DNA of 51,724 bases from a bacterium (GTDB taxonomy: Bacteria > Patescibacteriota > Minisyncoccia > CAIUEV01). The notes under the pieces are model-generated. The model was not told the origin of the DNA. It was given only the letters and a program-made list of their open reading frames with translations, and ran no database searches. Of this stretch, positions 42,840 through 50,130 are shown piece by piece (the stretch's first letter is position 1; each line of letters opens with the position of its first letter). The stretch is taken from positions 399 to 52,122 of the forward strand of contig JAJXZR010000041.1 of NCBI GenBank assembly GCA_021779915.1. The letters are read 5' to 3'. The position numbers and the translations under genes were made by a program.

Positions 42840-42920
42840 CGGATAAATTTTTCTTTGTTGAAAATCTTACGAGGGGGTTCGCCAGGTTATCCAACCTGGC
42901 GCCACGTCGGATGACTGTGG

Positions 42921-42944
42921 CGACTCCCCGTAGGGCTATGGATA
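42921..42944 (+). repeat. Duplicated 3' end of tRNA-Glu
   Basis: CGACTCCCCGTAGGGCTA plus GGATA repeats 42822-42845 with one mismatch (C to T). The 75 bases between the copies hold a perfect hairpin GCCAGGTT / AACCTGGC (42881-42900) and a second one CGCCAC / GTGGCG. This is the layout left by integration at, and loss from, a tRNA 3' end, or by a repeat module inserting there. Confidence 0.75.
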
Positions 42945-42952
42945 CAGTAGTT

Positions 42953-43026
42953 TGGAAAGTTTAGAAGGTTTAGAAAGTATTTTTTTATAACTTTCTAACT
43001 TTATAACTTTCAAACTTTCTAGACTC
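42953..43026. repeat. AAAGTTTAG / CTTTCTAAC inverted array before tmRNA
   Basis: Left TGGAAAGTTTAGAAGGTTTA, right ATAACTTTCTAACTTTATAA and CTTTCAAACTTTCTAGAC. It separates the tRNA-Glu remnant from the tmRNA 5' end. Confidence 0.8.
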
Positions 43027-43031
43027 ATTTT

Positions 43032-43417
43032 GGGAGTGCGTAGATTTGATGGGAGTTAAGAAAATTGGATGCAAGCCGGGTTTGAGCACGTTACGCTCTA
43101 AAGGTTATTAAATGCCAACCTTACAAAGCTAAAGGATGGAATCGCCAGCTTATTTGGCGTTTCTACTCCAGCATTTGCAGTCGCCTAGCGCGATCGCCAT
43201 CGTTCCATCTTCCGCCTGATGAGAGGTAAAACGGTGTCATAAGTCAGGCTGGGAAAAAGTTTGCTCTTAACTTTTTCTAAGACTCAAAGAGCAGGGAACT
43301 TAGGAATTTTTGTTTAGTTTTTGGCCTTCTCGTTCCCCAAAGCAAAAAATTAGACTATGCTTGTAGTATCTGGTTTTTAAGGCTTACCAGACGTCGGTGC
43401 AACTCCGGCCACTTCCA
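43032..43417 (+). ncRNA. ssrA: Transfer-messenger RNA (tmRNA)
   Basis: Rescues stalled ribosomes. The alanyl tRNA-like part pairs GGGAGTG (43032-43038) with CACTTCC (43410-43416); the third pair is G-U, the alanine identity element. The 3' half has GACTATGCTTGTAGTATCTG and the T-arm GTCGG-TGCAACT-CCGGC. The tag reading frame starts at GCC (43114) and ends at TAG (43186): 24 codons, beginning ANLTKLKDG and ending PAFAVA. Two oddities: the tag is long and ends in AVA instead of the usual LAA, and the T-loop has G where U55 is expected. The CCA end is not encoded. infC lies downstream on the same strand. Confidence 0.95.
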
Positions 43418-43436
43418 CAAAAATTTCGCTTCGCTC

Positions 43437-43567
43437 AATTTTGAGTAGTTTGTAGTTTGTAGTTAGTAATTCAAATAAAGAAAAGATTTCAGACTCAAGA
43501 GCGAAATTTTTCCCAAAGCACAAACTACCCACACAAATTACTTTCTAAACTTGATAAACTTTAAACT
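43437..43567. repeat. Inverted array before infC
   Basis: Mixed words: TTTTGAGTAGTTTGTAGTTT and AGTTAGTAATTC on the left, AAACTACC..ACAAATTACTTTC and AAACTTGATAAACTTTAAAC on the right, ending 5 bases before the ATG. A GCGAAATTT / AAATTTCGC pair flanks it. Confidence 0.7.
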
Positions 43568-43572
43568 AATTA

Positions 43573-44085
43573 ATGTCCAAACGCATTTATATCAATGAGC
43601 AAATATGGGCCAAAGAAGTTAGGCTTATTGATGAAGAGGGAAAACAAATCGGAATAGTATCAAGGGAAGAAGCCTTGAACATTGCAAGAGAAAAAGATCT
43701 TGATTTGGTCGAAGTAGGACCAACGGCAAAACCTCCTGTTTGTCGGATCATAAATTACGACAAATTCCGATTCCAAATGGAAAAAAAAGAAAAACAACAA
43801 AAAAAAACCAGCAAGAGAGTAGAAATGAAGGAAGTGAGAATTGGGGTCAGAACAGGAGAACACGACTTAGAATTTAAAAAAACCCAAGCTTTAAAGTTTC
43901 TAAAGCAAGGCAAAAAAGTAAAATTGGAGTTAGTTCTCAAAGGTCGCGAAAGAGCCCACAAAGACCTGGCTTTCAAGATGCTCAACGCCTTTCTGGAAAA
44001 AGTAATTGAGGAATCAGAGGCAAAACTCGAACAAAGAGTCATGGGAAGCCCTAGGGGATTTAATTGCGTAGTCAGCAAAAATTAG
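43573..44085 (+). CDS. infC: Translation initiation factor IF-3
   Basis: Binds the 30S subunit and proofreads start codon choice. 170 residues, both domains complete: N-terminal INEQIWAKEVRLIDEEGKQIGIVSREEALNIAREKDLDLVEVGPTAKPPVCRIINYDKFRF, linker of Lys/Gln, C-terminal VEMKEVRIGVRTGEHDLEFKKTQALKFLKQGKKVKLELVLKGRERAH. The start is a plain ATG, not the AUU used for autoregulation in E. coli. Followed by rpmI and rplT, the classical order, but with 100-200 bases of inverted repeat between genes. Confidence 0.97.
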   Translation: MSKRIYINEQIWAKEVRLIDEEGKQIGIVSREEALNIAREKDLDLVEVGPTAKPPVCRIINYDKFRFQMEKKEKQQKKTSKRVEMKEVRIGVRTGEHDLEFKKTQALKFLKQGKKVKLELVLKGRERAHKDLAFKMLNAFLEKVIEESEAKLEQRVMGSPRGFNCVVSKN

Positions 44086-44283
44086 TTTATCAAGTTCATA
44101 AAGTTATAAAGTTTATAAAGAAAGATAATACCTTTTTTCTACAACCTTTTTTCTAAACTTGATAAACTGGTATGTTTGTGATAGAAATAAACTCGTTAAG
44201 TTATAAAATTTGTTAAGCAAATATTTTGACGAGATTTATAACTTTACGAATTTGATAAACTTTATGAACTTGATAAACTAATC
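44084..44283. repeat. Inverted AAAGTTTAT arrays between infC and rpmI
   Basis: Two hairpin units in tandem: AGTTTATCAAGTTCATAAAG.. / ..AACTTGATAAACTGG and CGTTAAGTTATAAAATTTG.. / ..TTTATAACTTTACGAATTTG, ending ACTTGATAAACTAATCT just before the rpmI ATG. Confidence 0.85.
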
Positions 44284-44284
44284 T

Positions 44285-44479
44285 ATGTACAAACTTAAAA
44301 ATAACAAAGGCGCTGCTAAGCGCTTTATTAAGAGAAAATCAGGAAAGGTGCAAAGAAAAAAACAAGGTCAGGGGCACTATAATGCCAATGACAATGCAGA
44401 ACAAAAATCCCGCAAGAAAGGTCTTTCCACTCTCACGAAAGGCACCGCTAAACAAATTGTGGGGCAACTGAGAGGATGA
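44285..44479 (+). CDS. rpmI: Ribosomal protein bL35
   Basis: 64 residues, basic. YKLKNNKGAAKRFIKRKSGKVQRKKQGQGHYN then KSRKKGLSTLTKGTAKQIVGQL, the usual bL35 pattern. Large-subunit protein. The start is ATG at 44285, straight after a hairpin array. Ends in TGA, showing that TGA is a stop in this genome. Confidence 0.95.
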   Translation: MYKLKNNKGAAKRFIKRKSGKVQRKKQGQGHYNANDNAEQKSRKKGLSTLTKGTAKQIVGQLRG

Positions 44480-44480
44480 T

Positions 44481-44588
44481 GAGTTCATCAAGTTTGTAAA
44501 GTTATAAAGTTTATCAAGTCACAATTAAATTTGATAAACCTAGAAACTTTATGAACTTGATAAACTTTATGAACTTGATAAACTAATT
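44481..44588. repeat. Inverted AAAGTTTAT array between rpmI and rplT
   Basis: Left GAGTTCATCAAGTTTGTAAAG, AAAGTTTATCAAG; right TTGATAAACCTAGAAACTTT, ATGAACTTGATAAACTTTAT; ending ACTTGATAAACTAATTCC before the rplT ATG. Confidence 0.88.
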
Positions 44589-44590
44589 CC

Positions 44591-44938
44591 ATGACTCGAG
44601 TTAAAAGAGCTGTTAGTGCTCATAAGAAGAAGAAAAAAGTTGCTAAGCGCGTGAAAGGATTTGGAGCTACAAGAAGAGGTAGCTATAAAAAAGCTAAAGA
44701 GGCCATCTTGAAGGCTGAAGGATATGCCTACAAAGACCGAAAAGCCAAGAAAAGAACCATGCGGACTATTTGGCAAACCAGAATCAGTGCGGCTGTAAAG
44801 CAATATGGTTTAAGCTACAGCAAATTTATTCATCTCCTCAAAGAAAAGAATATTCTGTTAGATCGCAAGATCCTTGCTAAGCTAGCTAACGAATTTCCAG
44901 TGGCTTTTCGAAAGGTCGTTGAAAGCGTGAAGAAGTAA
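44591..44938 (+). CDS. rplT: Ribosomal protein bL20
   Basis: 115 residues. TRVKRAVSAHKKKKKVAKRVKGFGATRRGSYKKAKEAILKAEGYAYKDRKAKKRTMRTIWQTRISAAVKQYGLSYSKFIHLL matches bL20 throughout, with the basic N-terminal extension and the globular C-terminal half. Early assembly protein of the large subunit. Last gene of the infC unit, followed by a clear terminator. I do not see a bL20-binding autoregulatory leader before rpmI; repeat arrays occupy that space. Confidence 0.96.
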   Translation: MTRVKRAVSAHKKKKKVAKRVKGFGATRRGSYKKAKEAILKAEGYAYKDRKAKKRTMRTIWQTRISAAVKQYGLSYSKFIHLLKEKNILLDRKILAKLANEFPVAFRKVVESVKK

Positions 44939-44957
44939 ATCTAAATTTATTTTGATT

Positions 44958-44992
44958 TAAAAAGGACTGTCCATTTTTTGACAGTCCTTTTT
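44958..44992 (+). terminator. Intrinsic terminator of the infC-rpmI-rplT unit
   Basis: AAAAAGGACTGTC / GACAGTCCTTTTT around CATTTTTT, with T-rich ends on both strands. Confidence 0.9.
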
Positions 44993-45016
44993 GTATACAC
45001 GAAAAAATTTTCTTAG

Positions 45017-45088
45017 TACCGCTACGGGGAATCGAACCCCGGTTGCTGGAATGAGAATCCAGCGTCCTAACCTCTAGACGATAGCGGC
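45017..45088 (-). tRNA. tRNA-Glu (anticodon CTC)
   Basis: Acceptor GCCGCTA / TAGCGGT, anticodon stem CTGGA / TCCAG with loop TTCTCAT, T-arm CCGGGGTTCGATTCCCC. CCA not encoded. Second glutamate isoacceptor in the window, opposite strand to the first. Confidence 0.93.
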
Positions 45089-45092
45089 AGAT

Positions 45093-45192
45093 TTAATGAC
45101 GAATGACGAATTTGGGTGTCGCCTTTGGCGACAATCAATTGAGAGTCGCCATAGGCGACACCTTACTTCGTCATTCGACATTCGTAATTTAG
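45093..45192. repeat. Family B inverted repeat with GTGTCGCC core
   Basis: Left TTAATGACGAATGACGAATT, core GGTGTCGCCTTTGGCGACAA..TCAATTGA..GTCGCCATAGGCGACACC, right CTTCGTCATTCGACATTCG. Confidence 0.9.
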
Positions 45193-45195
45193 TCT

Positions 45196-46239
45196 CTATC
45201 CTCTCACTTTCCGATAAAACCTGTATAGCTTATAATAATAATTTTTCAAAGGAATTTCATAAAGAGGAGGGTAATCTTTGGTTTTTCCGCCAAAACCTTC
45301 TTTGAAACTGGTTACTCCCGGCCACCTTTTTTTGTCTACTCCCCAGAAATCATAAAACTCGCATCCTTCTGCTTTTGCCTTTTTTATTATTTCGAAATGC
45401 AAAAGATAAGTCGACATCAGATTTCTATGTTCATTGCTTGAAGCTCCATGAAGGTAGAAGGCGACTTTATTAAAAAATAAAACCAAATTCGCACTAATAA
45501 CCTTTCCTTTGTAAGAAGCAAACACTATTTCCACCCGATTAGACGGAACAATAGATTTGGTCTTTATGAGGCGCAAATAATGATCAAAATTATGAGAGGT
45601 AAACTGACCTCTTTCTGTTGTAATCAAATTTAGCTTCCAAAAAGATTTTAAGTCGGAAACTTTCCGACTCCATTTCACTTCCAGACCCTTTCTTTTTCCT
45701 AGTTTGATGTTATAGCGTGTTTTAGCTTTCATTCCATCTAAAATAGCCTCTTCACTTTGAGAAAGATTAATAATGGAAGTTTTTCTCGGGGGGCGCGTTT
45801 TTGCCAAACTCGGGAAAAAATCCCAGTGTGAATCTTTTTTTGAATATCCAGCCTCAAAATAATAGCTTGATTCAAGATATCGAGGAGATATCAAAAGACT
45901 GGCTGGAGGACTGAGTCGCCAGAAAATTGCATTGCCTTTCTTGCTGAAAAACGAGAAAAAGTTTTTTAAAAGCTCCGAAGTCAAGGATCCAGCCAATTTT
46001 TTAGACCAGACCGGACCCCAAAGAGATTCGAAATAAGAAGCGCCTTTGGCCATTTTTTTATTTTCCACCAGTGAAATTCCTTGCAAAGTTTTACCCTCCC
46101 ACAACTCAAAATACTGGACATCTTTTCCTTCGCTCTTCAAAAATTCACCCCAATAATAACTCTGAAGAAAATTATACGGCTGGTTCTTCTCAATAAACTC
46201 TTCCCAAATTTTAGGATCTTTCGACTCAATAATTTTCAT
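45196..46239 (-). CDS. FemX/FemAB-like aminoacyltransferase
   Basis: 347 residues with two GNAT-like halves, the Fem fold. YNFLQSYYWGEFLKSEGKDV near the front, SIINLSQSEEAILDGMKAKTRYNIKLGKRKGLEV (typical of the family, before the coiled-coil/second GNAT part), ISANLVLFFNKVAFYLHGASSNEHRNLMSTYLLHFEIIKKAKAEGCEFYDFWGVD and the C-terminal FKEGFGGKTKDYPPLYEIPL. These enzymes transfer an amino acid from aminoacyl-tRNA to lipid II or peptidoglycan stem peptides, building cross-bridges. Soluble or peripheral. The amino acid used is not readable. Confidence 0.9.
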   Translation of the reverse strand: MKIIESKDPKIWEEFIEKNQPYNFLQSYYWGEFLKSEGKDVQYFELWEGKTLQGISLVENKKMAKGASYFESLWGPVWSKKLAGSLTSELLKNFFSFFSKKGNAIFWRLSPPASLLISPRYLESSYYFEAGYSKKDSHWDFFPSLAKTRPPRKTSIINLSQSEEAILDGMKAKTRYNIKLGKRKGLEVKWSRKVSDLKSFWKLNLITTERGQFTSHNFDHYLRLIKTKSIVPSNRVEIVFASYKGKVISANLVLFFNKVAFYLHGASSNEHRNLMSTYLLHFEIIKKAKAEGCEFYDFWGVDKKRWPGVTSFKEGFGGKTKDYPPLYEIPLKNYYYKLYRFYRKVRG

Positions 46240-46275
46240 TGAATTTTTCTGAATAAAGAAAATCTAAAAAGCCTC

Positions 46276-46491
46276 GTGTCATCCCGGGCTTGACCCGGGA
46301 TCCAGGTTAGTCTCACTAATTATTCTAATTGCTCTAATTAACCTACCTAATTGTACTAAACAAAATCCCAAGAACCAATTTAAAAAAATTTATTTATTGG
46401 TTTATAGTGCTTTTTTAGGTTAATTAGTTATAATTAGGTCAATTAGAGTAATTTTTCGTCCTCCTGGACCCGGGTCAGGTCCGGGATGACA
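46276..46491. repeat. Family A modular inverted repeat, copy R12 (long-core type)
   Basis: Arms GTGTCATCCCGGGCTTGACC..GATCCAGG / CTCCTGGACCCGGGTCAGGT..GGGATGACA. Core AATTATTCTAATTGCTC, ACAAAATCCCAAGAACC, GTGCTTTTTTAGGTTAATTA, GGTCAATTAGAGTAATT. Confidence 0.9.
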
Positions 46492-46536
46492 TCTATTTTC
46501 CCCGACAAATTCGAGACCTCTATGCGACTTCATCAA

Positions 46537-46977
46537 CTAAAACATTGTCATAATTCCAATCAAAATAATCGTTGCGGCAAACCCCAGGAGTGCTCCCCAA
46601 AATATTTCTTCCGGACGATGACCAACTCGTTCCTTGAGCTTGGAGATTGAAGGCTCGTTGTCCAAGCTTAGTTGATCGATAAGATTATTAAGGGTCTTGC
46701 CATAAGAACCAATATACATCCGCAACCTCAGGGCATCGCTAATCACCAAGAGCGTCATAACGACAGCTATAGCAAACTCAGAGCTCTGTATTCCTTCAAG
46801 AAAGCCTATTGAAGAAGTTAGCGATACCATCATAGCCGTATGGGAAGATGGCATATGTCCGTATTCAAACAAAAAACGCCAATCAAACCCGTGCTTCAAG
46901 GAGAAAATAACAAACTTCGCCACCTGAGCCAATAAACCCGCAACTAAAGGACTTAAAAGAATGGCATATCCTTCCAT
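46537..46977 (-). CDS. Divergent PAP2 family membrane protein (DUF212)
   Basis: 146 residues, four membrane segments. The DUF212/YuiD hallmark is present: GHMPSSHTAMMVSLTSSIGF (PSSHT of the phosphatase site), VVMTLLVISDALRLRMYIG and KERVGHRPEEIFWGALLGF (second His-containing motif, VGHxxxE). Probably an integral-membrane lipid or undecaprenyl-type phosphatase relative; activity not established for this family to my knowledge. Confidence 0.9.
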   Translation of the reverse strand: MEGYAILLSPLVAGLLAQVAKFVIFSLKHGFDWRFLFEYGHMPSSHTAMMVSLTSSIGFLEGIQSSEFAIAVVMTLLVISDALRLRMYIGSYGKTLNNLIDQLSLDNEPSISKLKERVGHRPEEIFWGALLGFAATIILIGIMTMF

Positions 46978-47084
46978 TTATTTTAATTTATTTTTCTTAT
47001 TATTGTTTCATTATAGGATGTTAAATGTTAGAAGTAAAATTAGTTGAAACAGTTTAGAAATTTAAATATATATAAGCGCCTTCC

Positions 47085-47114
47085 GTGTCATCCTTGCGAA
47101 AGCGAGGATGACAC
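47085..47114. repeat. Family A minimal hairpin, copy R13
   Basis: GTGTCATCCTTGC / GCGAGGATGACAC around GAAA: only the tips of the arms, no core. Confidence 0.8.
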
Positions 47115-47141
47115 GTATTTTTCACTTGATAAACTTATTCT

Positions 47142-48854
47142 ATGAAAAAATGGTCTGTTCGCCCCAAAGCCAATTCAAAATATTACGCCCAATTTCCTGA
47201 TATTTCAAAAACAATCCTAGATCTCCTTTATTATCGCATACCTCGAACCAAAGAAGCTTTGGAGGAATTTTTTCATCCTGATTACGAAAAAGACGTCCAC
47301 GACCCCTTCATATTTTGCGACATGCAAAAAGCTGTCGCAAGGGTTTTTGAGGCTATTTCGCGCAAAGAAAAAATTGCCATTTTTGGTGACTATGACGTAG
47401 ACGGGATCACTAGTTCCAATGTTTTGTGGAGTACTTTGTCTGAGCTAGGAGCCAAGCTGGAAATCTACATCCCAGATAGAAAACAGGAAGGTTATGGTAT
47501 GAACAAAAATGCTCTAAAAATTCTTAAAGAAAAAAAAGTAAAGCTTATTCTCACTGTTGATTGCGGAATAAGAGATCTCAAGGAAGCCGAACAAGCGAAG
47601 AAAATAGGAATTGATCTTATTATTACCGACCACCATTTACCAGGAGAAATTTTGCCAGAGGCTTTCGCTATTATAAATCCAAAAGTAAAAGGAGAAAAAT
47701 ATCCTTTTAAAGAACTAGCTGGGGTCGGAGTAGCTTTTAAGTTTGCTTCAGCCATCATCAAAAAAGCTTCTCGAGGAAAATTTATCAAAGGGTATGAAAA
47801 GTGGCTTTTAGACCTGGTTGCCCTCGGGACAATCGCTGACATGGTTCCGCTCGTCGGGGAAAATCGAACACTAGTAAAATACGGTTTAATCGTTCTTAGT
47901 AAGACCAAAAGAGAAGGAATCAAAGCCATTTTCAACTCCGCTAAAGTACCTCTTTCTCCTTCGAGTCCACCCAATTCAAATCAAATTGGATTTTTCGTTG
48001 CTCCAAGACTCAATGCTGCTGGAAGAATGGATCACGCCAACAGCTCTTTTGAGTTGCTCCGCACCAAAATCACTAAAAAAGCCACCCAAATCGCTGAGGA
48101 ACTTGAAGAAAAAAACAGTCGTCGCCAACATCTGACGGACAAGATTGTCAAGGAAGTAGAGGCAAGGATAAACCTCAAAAACAAATTGGTTTTTGAAGGA
48201 GACGAATCATGGCCAGTAGGAATTTTGGGGCTGGTAGCCGGAAAAATCTGTGAAAAATACGCTCGCCCTGCCTTTATCTACCACATCAGCGGGGCAGGGA
48301 AGTGCCAAGGCTCGATTCGCAGTATCAAAGAGTTCAAAGTTGTAAAAAATCTGGAAGAAATCAAGGAATTACTCTCAAGTTTTGGAGGACACGACTTCGC
48401 CGGAGGATTCAGTTTTGACGCTTATAATAAGGAAAAAATTAAACGGAATCTCAACCGCCTCGCCGACCAGAAACTCAGGGAAGAAGATTTGATTTTGGAA
48501 ATTGAAATCGACAAACTAATCAAGCTTAAAGAGATTAACTGGGATCTCTACAACGAACTCAAAAAAATGGAACCCTTTGGAATGGGAAACGCCAGCCCAC
48601 TTTTCCTAGCCAAGGGAGTGGAACTTTTCCAGTGCAATATGGTCGGAAACGGTAACAAGCACCTAAAAATGTGGCTCAAGGAAGACGGCCAGATTTTCGA
48701 ATCCATCGCTTTTGGCAAAGGAGAAGAACACTCAAAACTCATTTCCAGACCTAACACTAAGGTGGATATTGTTTTTGAAATTTCCAGCGACGAATGGAAT
48801 GGGGAGAAGAAGTTGCAACTATATGTGAGAGATTTACGACTTTCATCGGAATAA
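47142..48854 (+). CDS. recJ: Single-stranded-DNA exonuclease RecJ
   Basis: 5'-3' exonuclease on single-stranded DNA in recombination and mismatch or excision repair. 570 residues. DHH domain: IAIFGDYDVDGITSSNVLW, LILTVDCGIRD, IDLIITDHHLPGEILPEA (DHH triad), VALGTIADMVPLVGENR, APRLNAAGRMDHANSSFELL; DHHA1 domain: LVAGKICEKYARPAFIY, and SFGGHDFAGGFSF; C-terminal OB fold. All metal ligands appear present. It joins uvrABC and ruvX as DNA-repair content. Preceded by hairpin R13, no Shine-Dalgarno sequence. Confidence 0.96.
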   Translation: MKKWSVRPKANSKYYAQFPDISKTILDLLYYRIPRTKEALEEFFHPDYEKDVHDPFIFCDMQKAVARVFEAISRKEKIAIFGDYDVDGITSSNVLWSTLSELGAKLEIYIPDRKQEGYGMNKNALKILKEKKVKLILTVDCGIRDLKEAEQAKKIGIDLIITDHHLPGEILPEAFAIINPKVKGEKYPFKELAGVGVAFKFASAIIKKASRGKFIKGYEKWLLDLVALGTIADMVPLVGENRTLVKYGLIVLSKTKREGIKAIFNSAKVPLSPSSPPNSNQIGFFVAPRLNAAGRMDHANSSFELLRTKITKKATQIAEELEEKNSRRQHLTDKIVKEVEARINLKNKLVFEGDESWPVGILGLVAGKICEKYARPAFIYHISGAGKCQGSIRSIKEFKVVKNLEEIKELLSSFGGHDFAGGFSFDAYNKEKIKRNLNRLADQKLREEDLILEIEIDKLIKLKEINWDLYNELKKMEPFGMGNASPLFLAKGVELFQCNMVGNGNKHLKMWLKEDGQIFESIAFGKGEEHSKLISRPNTKVDIVFEISSDEWNGEKKLQLYVRDLRLSSE

Positions 48855-48862
48855 AGTACAAC

Positions 48863-49096
48863 GTGTCATCCCCGGCGTGTCGACCGGGGATCCAGGACTA
48901 ATCAGGCGTAAATGACAAATGTCAAATGACTAATGACGAATCAAATCCAAATTCCAAAGATTTAAAATATTTTGATTTTTGAATTTTGTCATTGATTTGA
49001 CATTCGTCATTGGAAATTTGTCATTAAATTATTAATTCTCCTGGATCCCCGGTCAAGTTTACCCCATACCGAATAGTTTGGGGCCCGGGACGACAC
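48863..49096. repeat. Family A repeat R14 with a family B repeat nested inside
   Basis: Outer arms GTGTCATCCCCGGCGTGTCG..GGATCCAGG / TTCTCCTGGATCCCCGGTCA..GGGCCCGGGACGACAC. Inside is a complete family B unit: AATGACAAATGTCAAATGAC .. ATTTAAAATATTTTGATTTT .. GACATTCGTCATTGG. The right tip carries the CCCCATACCGAATAGTTTGG module that forms the loop of R9. Confidence 0.9.
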
Positions 49097-49154
49097 ACTC
49101 TTCGCTTTCATAACTTTCCAAACCTTCTAAACTAATATTGTACGACACTCTCTC

Positions 49155-49183
49155 TTGACAACATTTGCTTCTTGTGATAGAAC
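49155..49183 (+). promoter_or_regulatory. Promoter of the large structured RNA
   Basis: TTGACA at 49155-49160, 17-base spacer, TAGAAC at 49178-49183 preceded by TGA (extended -10). Transcription expected from about 49190. Confidence 0.6.
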
Positions 49184-49383
49184 TCTCTGGCAATAAGGTT
49201 GGATTATTTATTGGGAGGTTGTTGTGAGAAGTCGTCTGAGTGTCCGGAAAAAAATCATTCAGAAGAACCGAAAGAAAAACTTTAATAACCACCGCCAGAC
49301 AGAGACATCAGAGTCTCTCGTCAGCAAGACCCCTTTTCGTCCAAGAATAAAAGATTCGGACGAAGAATAAAGGAGACGAGAAA

Positions 49384-49419
49384 ATGAGAGTATTTTTTCG
49401 ACATCCATATCCACCTTAA
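49384..49419 (+). CDS. Possible 11-residue peptide with Shine-Dalgarno sequence
   Basis: ATG AGA GTA .. CCT TAA encodes MRVFFRHPYPP. AAGGAG (49370-49375) lies 8 bases before the ATG, in a genome region where most genes lack such a site. A hairpin TTCGTCC / GGACGAA precedes it. It could be a leader peptide of the structured RNA or chance. Confidence 0.3.
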   Translation: MRVFFRHPYPP

Positions 49420-49852
49420 GAACTTTAAAACTATTATTCCAGGGAGCAAGACACTTTTATATTTAAAAGAATCGGGTTGTCTATATTTAAAAACGATTGA
49501 ATGATTAAGAAACGATTGAAAGAGTACTTTAAAAAAAGGACGTAACGCAAAGTCTTGCCTCCCTTGGTGAACAATCCTGAGAATCCCAAATATACTTAAG
49601 CACTTTCAGGGAGCGGATTGTTCACTTTACAAGGAACAGGTCTAAAGAGAGAAGCATCGGCACAGGCGCCCAATAAACAATCACATAAGTGGTTTGAATC
49701 GGTGCCACAAGCGGGGCACGACAATTATAAGAGAGATTATATTCCTCTTTTCGTGCTCAAGCGCCCGCTCTCCGCCTGTTCCTTCCAAAATCGCAGGGGT
49801 TCTGTGCCAAATATATTGTTCTTCGGCATCGCGAGAACCCCAACCCAATCCC

Positions 49853-49882
49853 AGCTCGGCTAAACTTAGTCGAGCTTTTTTG
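49853..49882 (+). terminator. Intrinsic terminator of the large structured RNA
   Basis: AGCTCG-G-CTAA / TTAG-T-CGAGCT followed by TTTTTT. Confidence 0.88.
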
Positions 49883-49903
49883 TTTGTCAAAAAGCCAAAA
49901 TAC

Positions 49904-49931
49904 TTGACAAAATATAGAAAAGTGGTATTTT
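49904..49931 (+). promoter_or_regulatory. Promoter of the small structured RNA
   Basis: TTGACA at 49904-49909, 16-base spacer, TATTTT at 49926-49931 preceded by TGG. The same layout, down to TTGACAAAAT, as the promoter at 14350. Confidence 0.7.
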
Positions 49932-50062
49932 CAAGGGGTTATAGTACATTATATAGAAAGATTATTGACTAAGGGAAAGGACTACTCCTGTTAATTCTGT
50001 TGTTTGAAAAACAAAAAATTTTCCGGAAGATCTTCAAAAAGACTTCCAAACAGGAGAAACTA

Positions 50063-50092
50063 ATGTTTTTCCCAAGAGCCCCTACTAAATAG
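50063..50092 (+). CDS. Possible 9-residue peptide in the small RNA
   Basis: Encodes MFFPRAPTK, with AGGAG (50052-50056) 6 bases before the ATG. That site is base-paired in the predicted fold, so translation would depend on opening the stem. The stop overlaps a short hairpin. Confidence 0.3.
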   Translation: MFFPRAPTK

Positions 50093-50130
50093 TAGCCCCC
50101 CCCTAATCAACCAAATTTTTCGCCCAACCA

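Larger units (their letters stand above)
49190..49882 (+). ncRNA. Large structured RNA unit (about 690 nt), family unknown
   Basis: Gene-free DNA between a promoter and an intrinsic terminator. Long helices include GTGAACAATCC / GGATTGTTCAC (49567-49577 with 49615-49625), AAGGAACAGG / CCTGTTCCTT (49631-49640 with 49775-49784), inside it AGCGGG + GCACGA / TCGTGC + CCCGCT (49710-49721 with 49751-49769), and GGGGTTCT + GTGCC / GGCAT + AGAACCCC (49796-49808 with about 49825-49841). CTCCC (49559-49563) can pair with GGGAG (49609-49613), a possible pseudoknot with the first helix. An 11-codon ORF with a good Shine-Dalgarno sequence lies at 49384. No RNase P, SRP, 6S or tmRNA signature seen. Whether it is one RNA or a leader mRNA plus an RNA starting near 49500 is open. 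Confidence 0.6.

Noticed and set aside
42782-42964. 60-codon ORF across tRNA-Glu and its duplicated end
   Set aside because: It begins inside the tRNA and runs through hairpins; the translation only reflects RNA sequence.
49618-49890. Three overlapping ORFs of 69-92 codons (both strands) in the large RNA region
   Set aside because: Codon use is unremarkable, they overlap on both strands, and helices and a terminator explain the sequence better.
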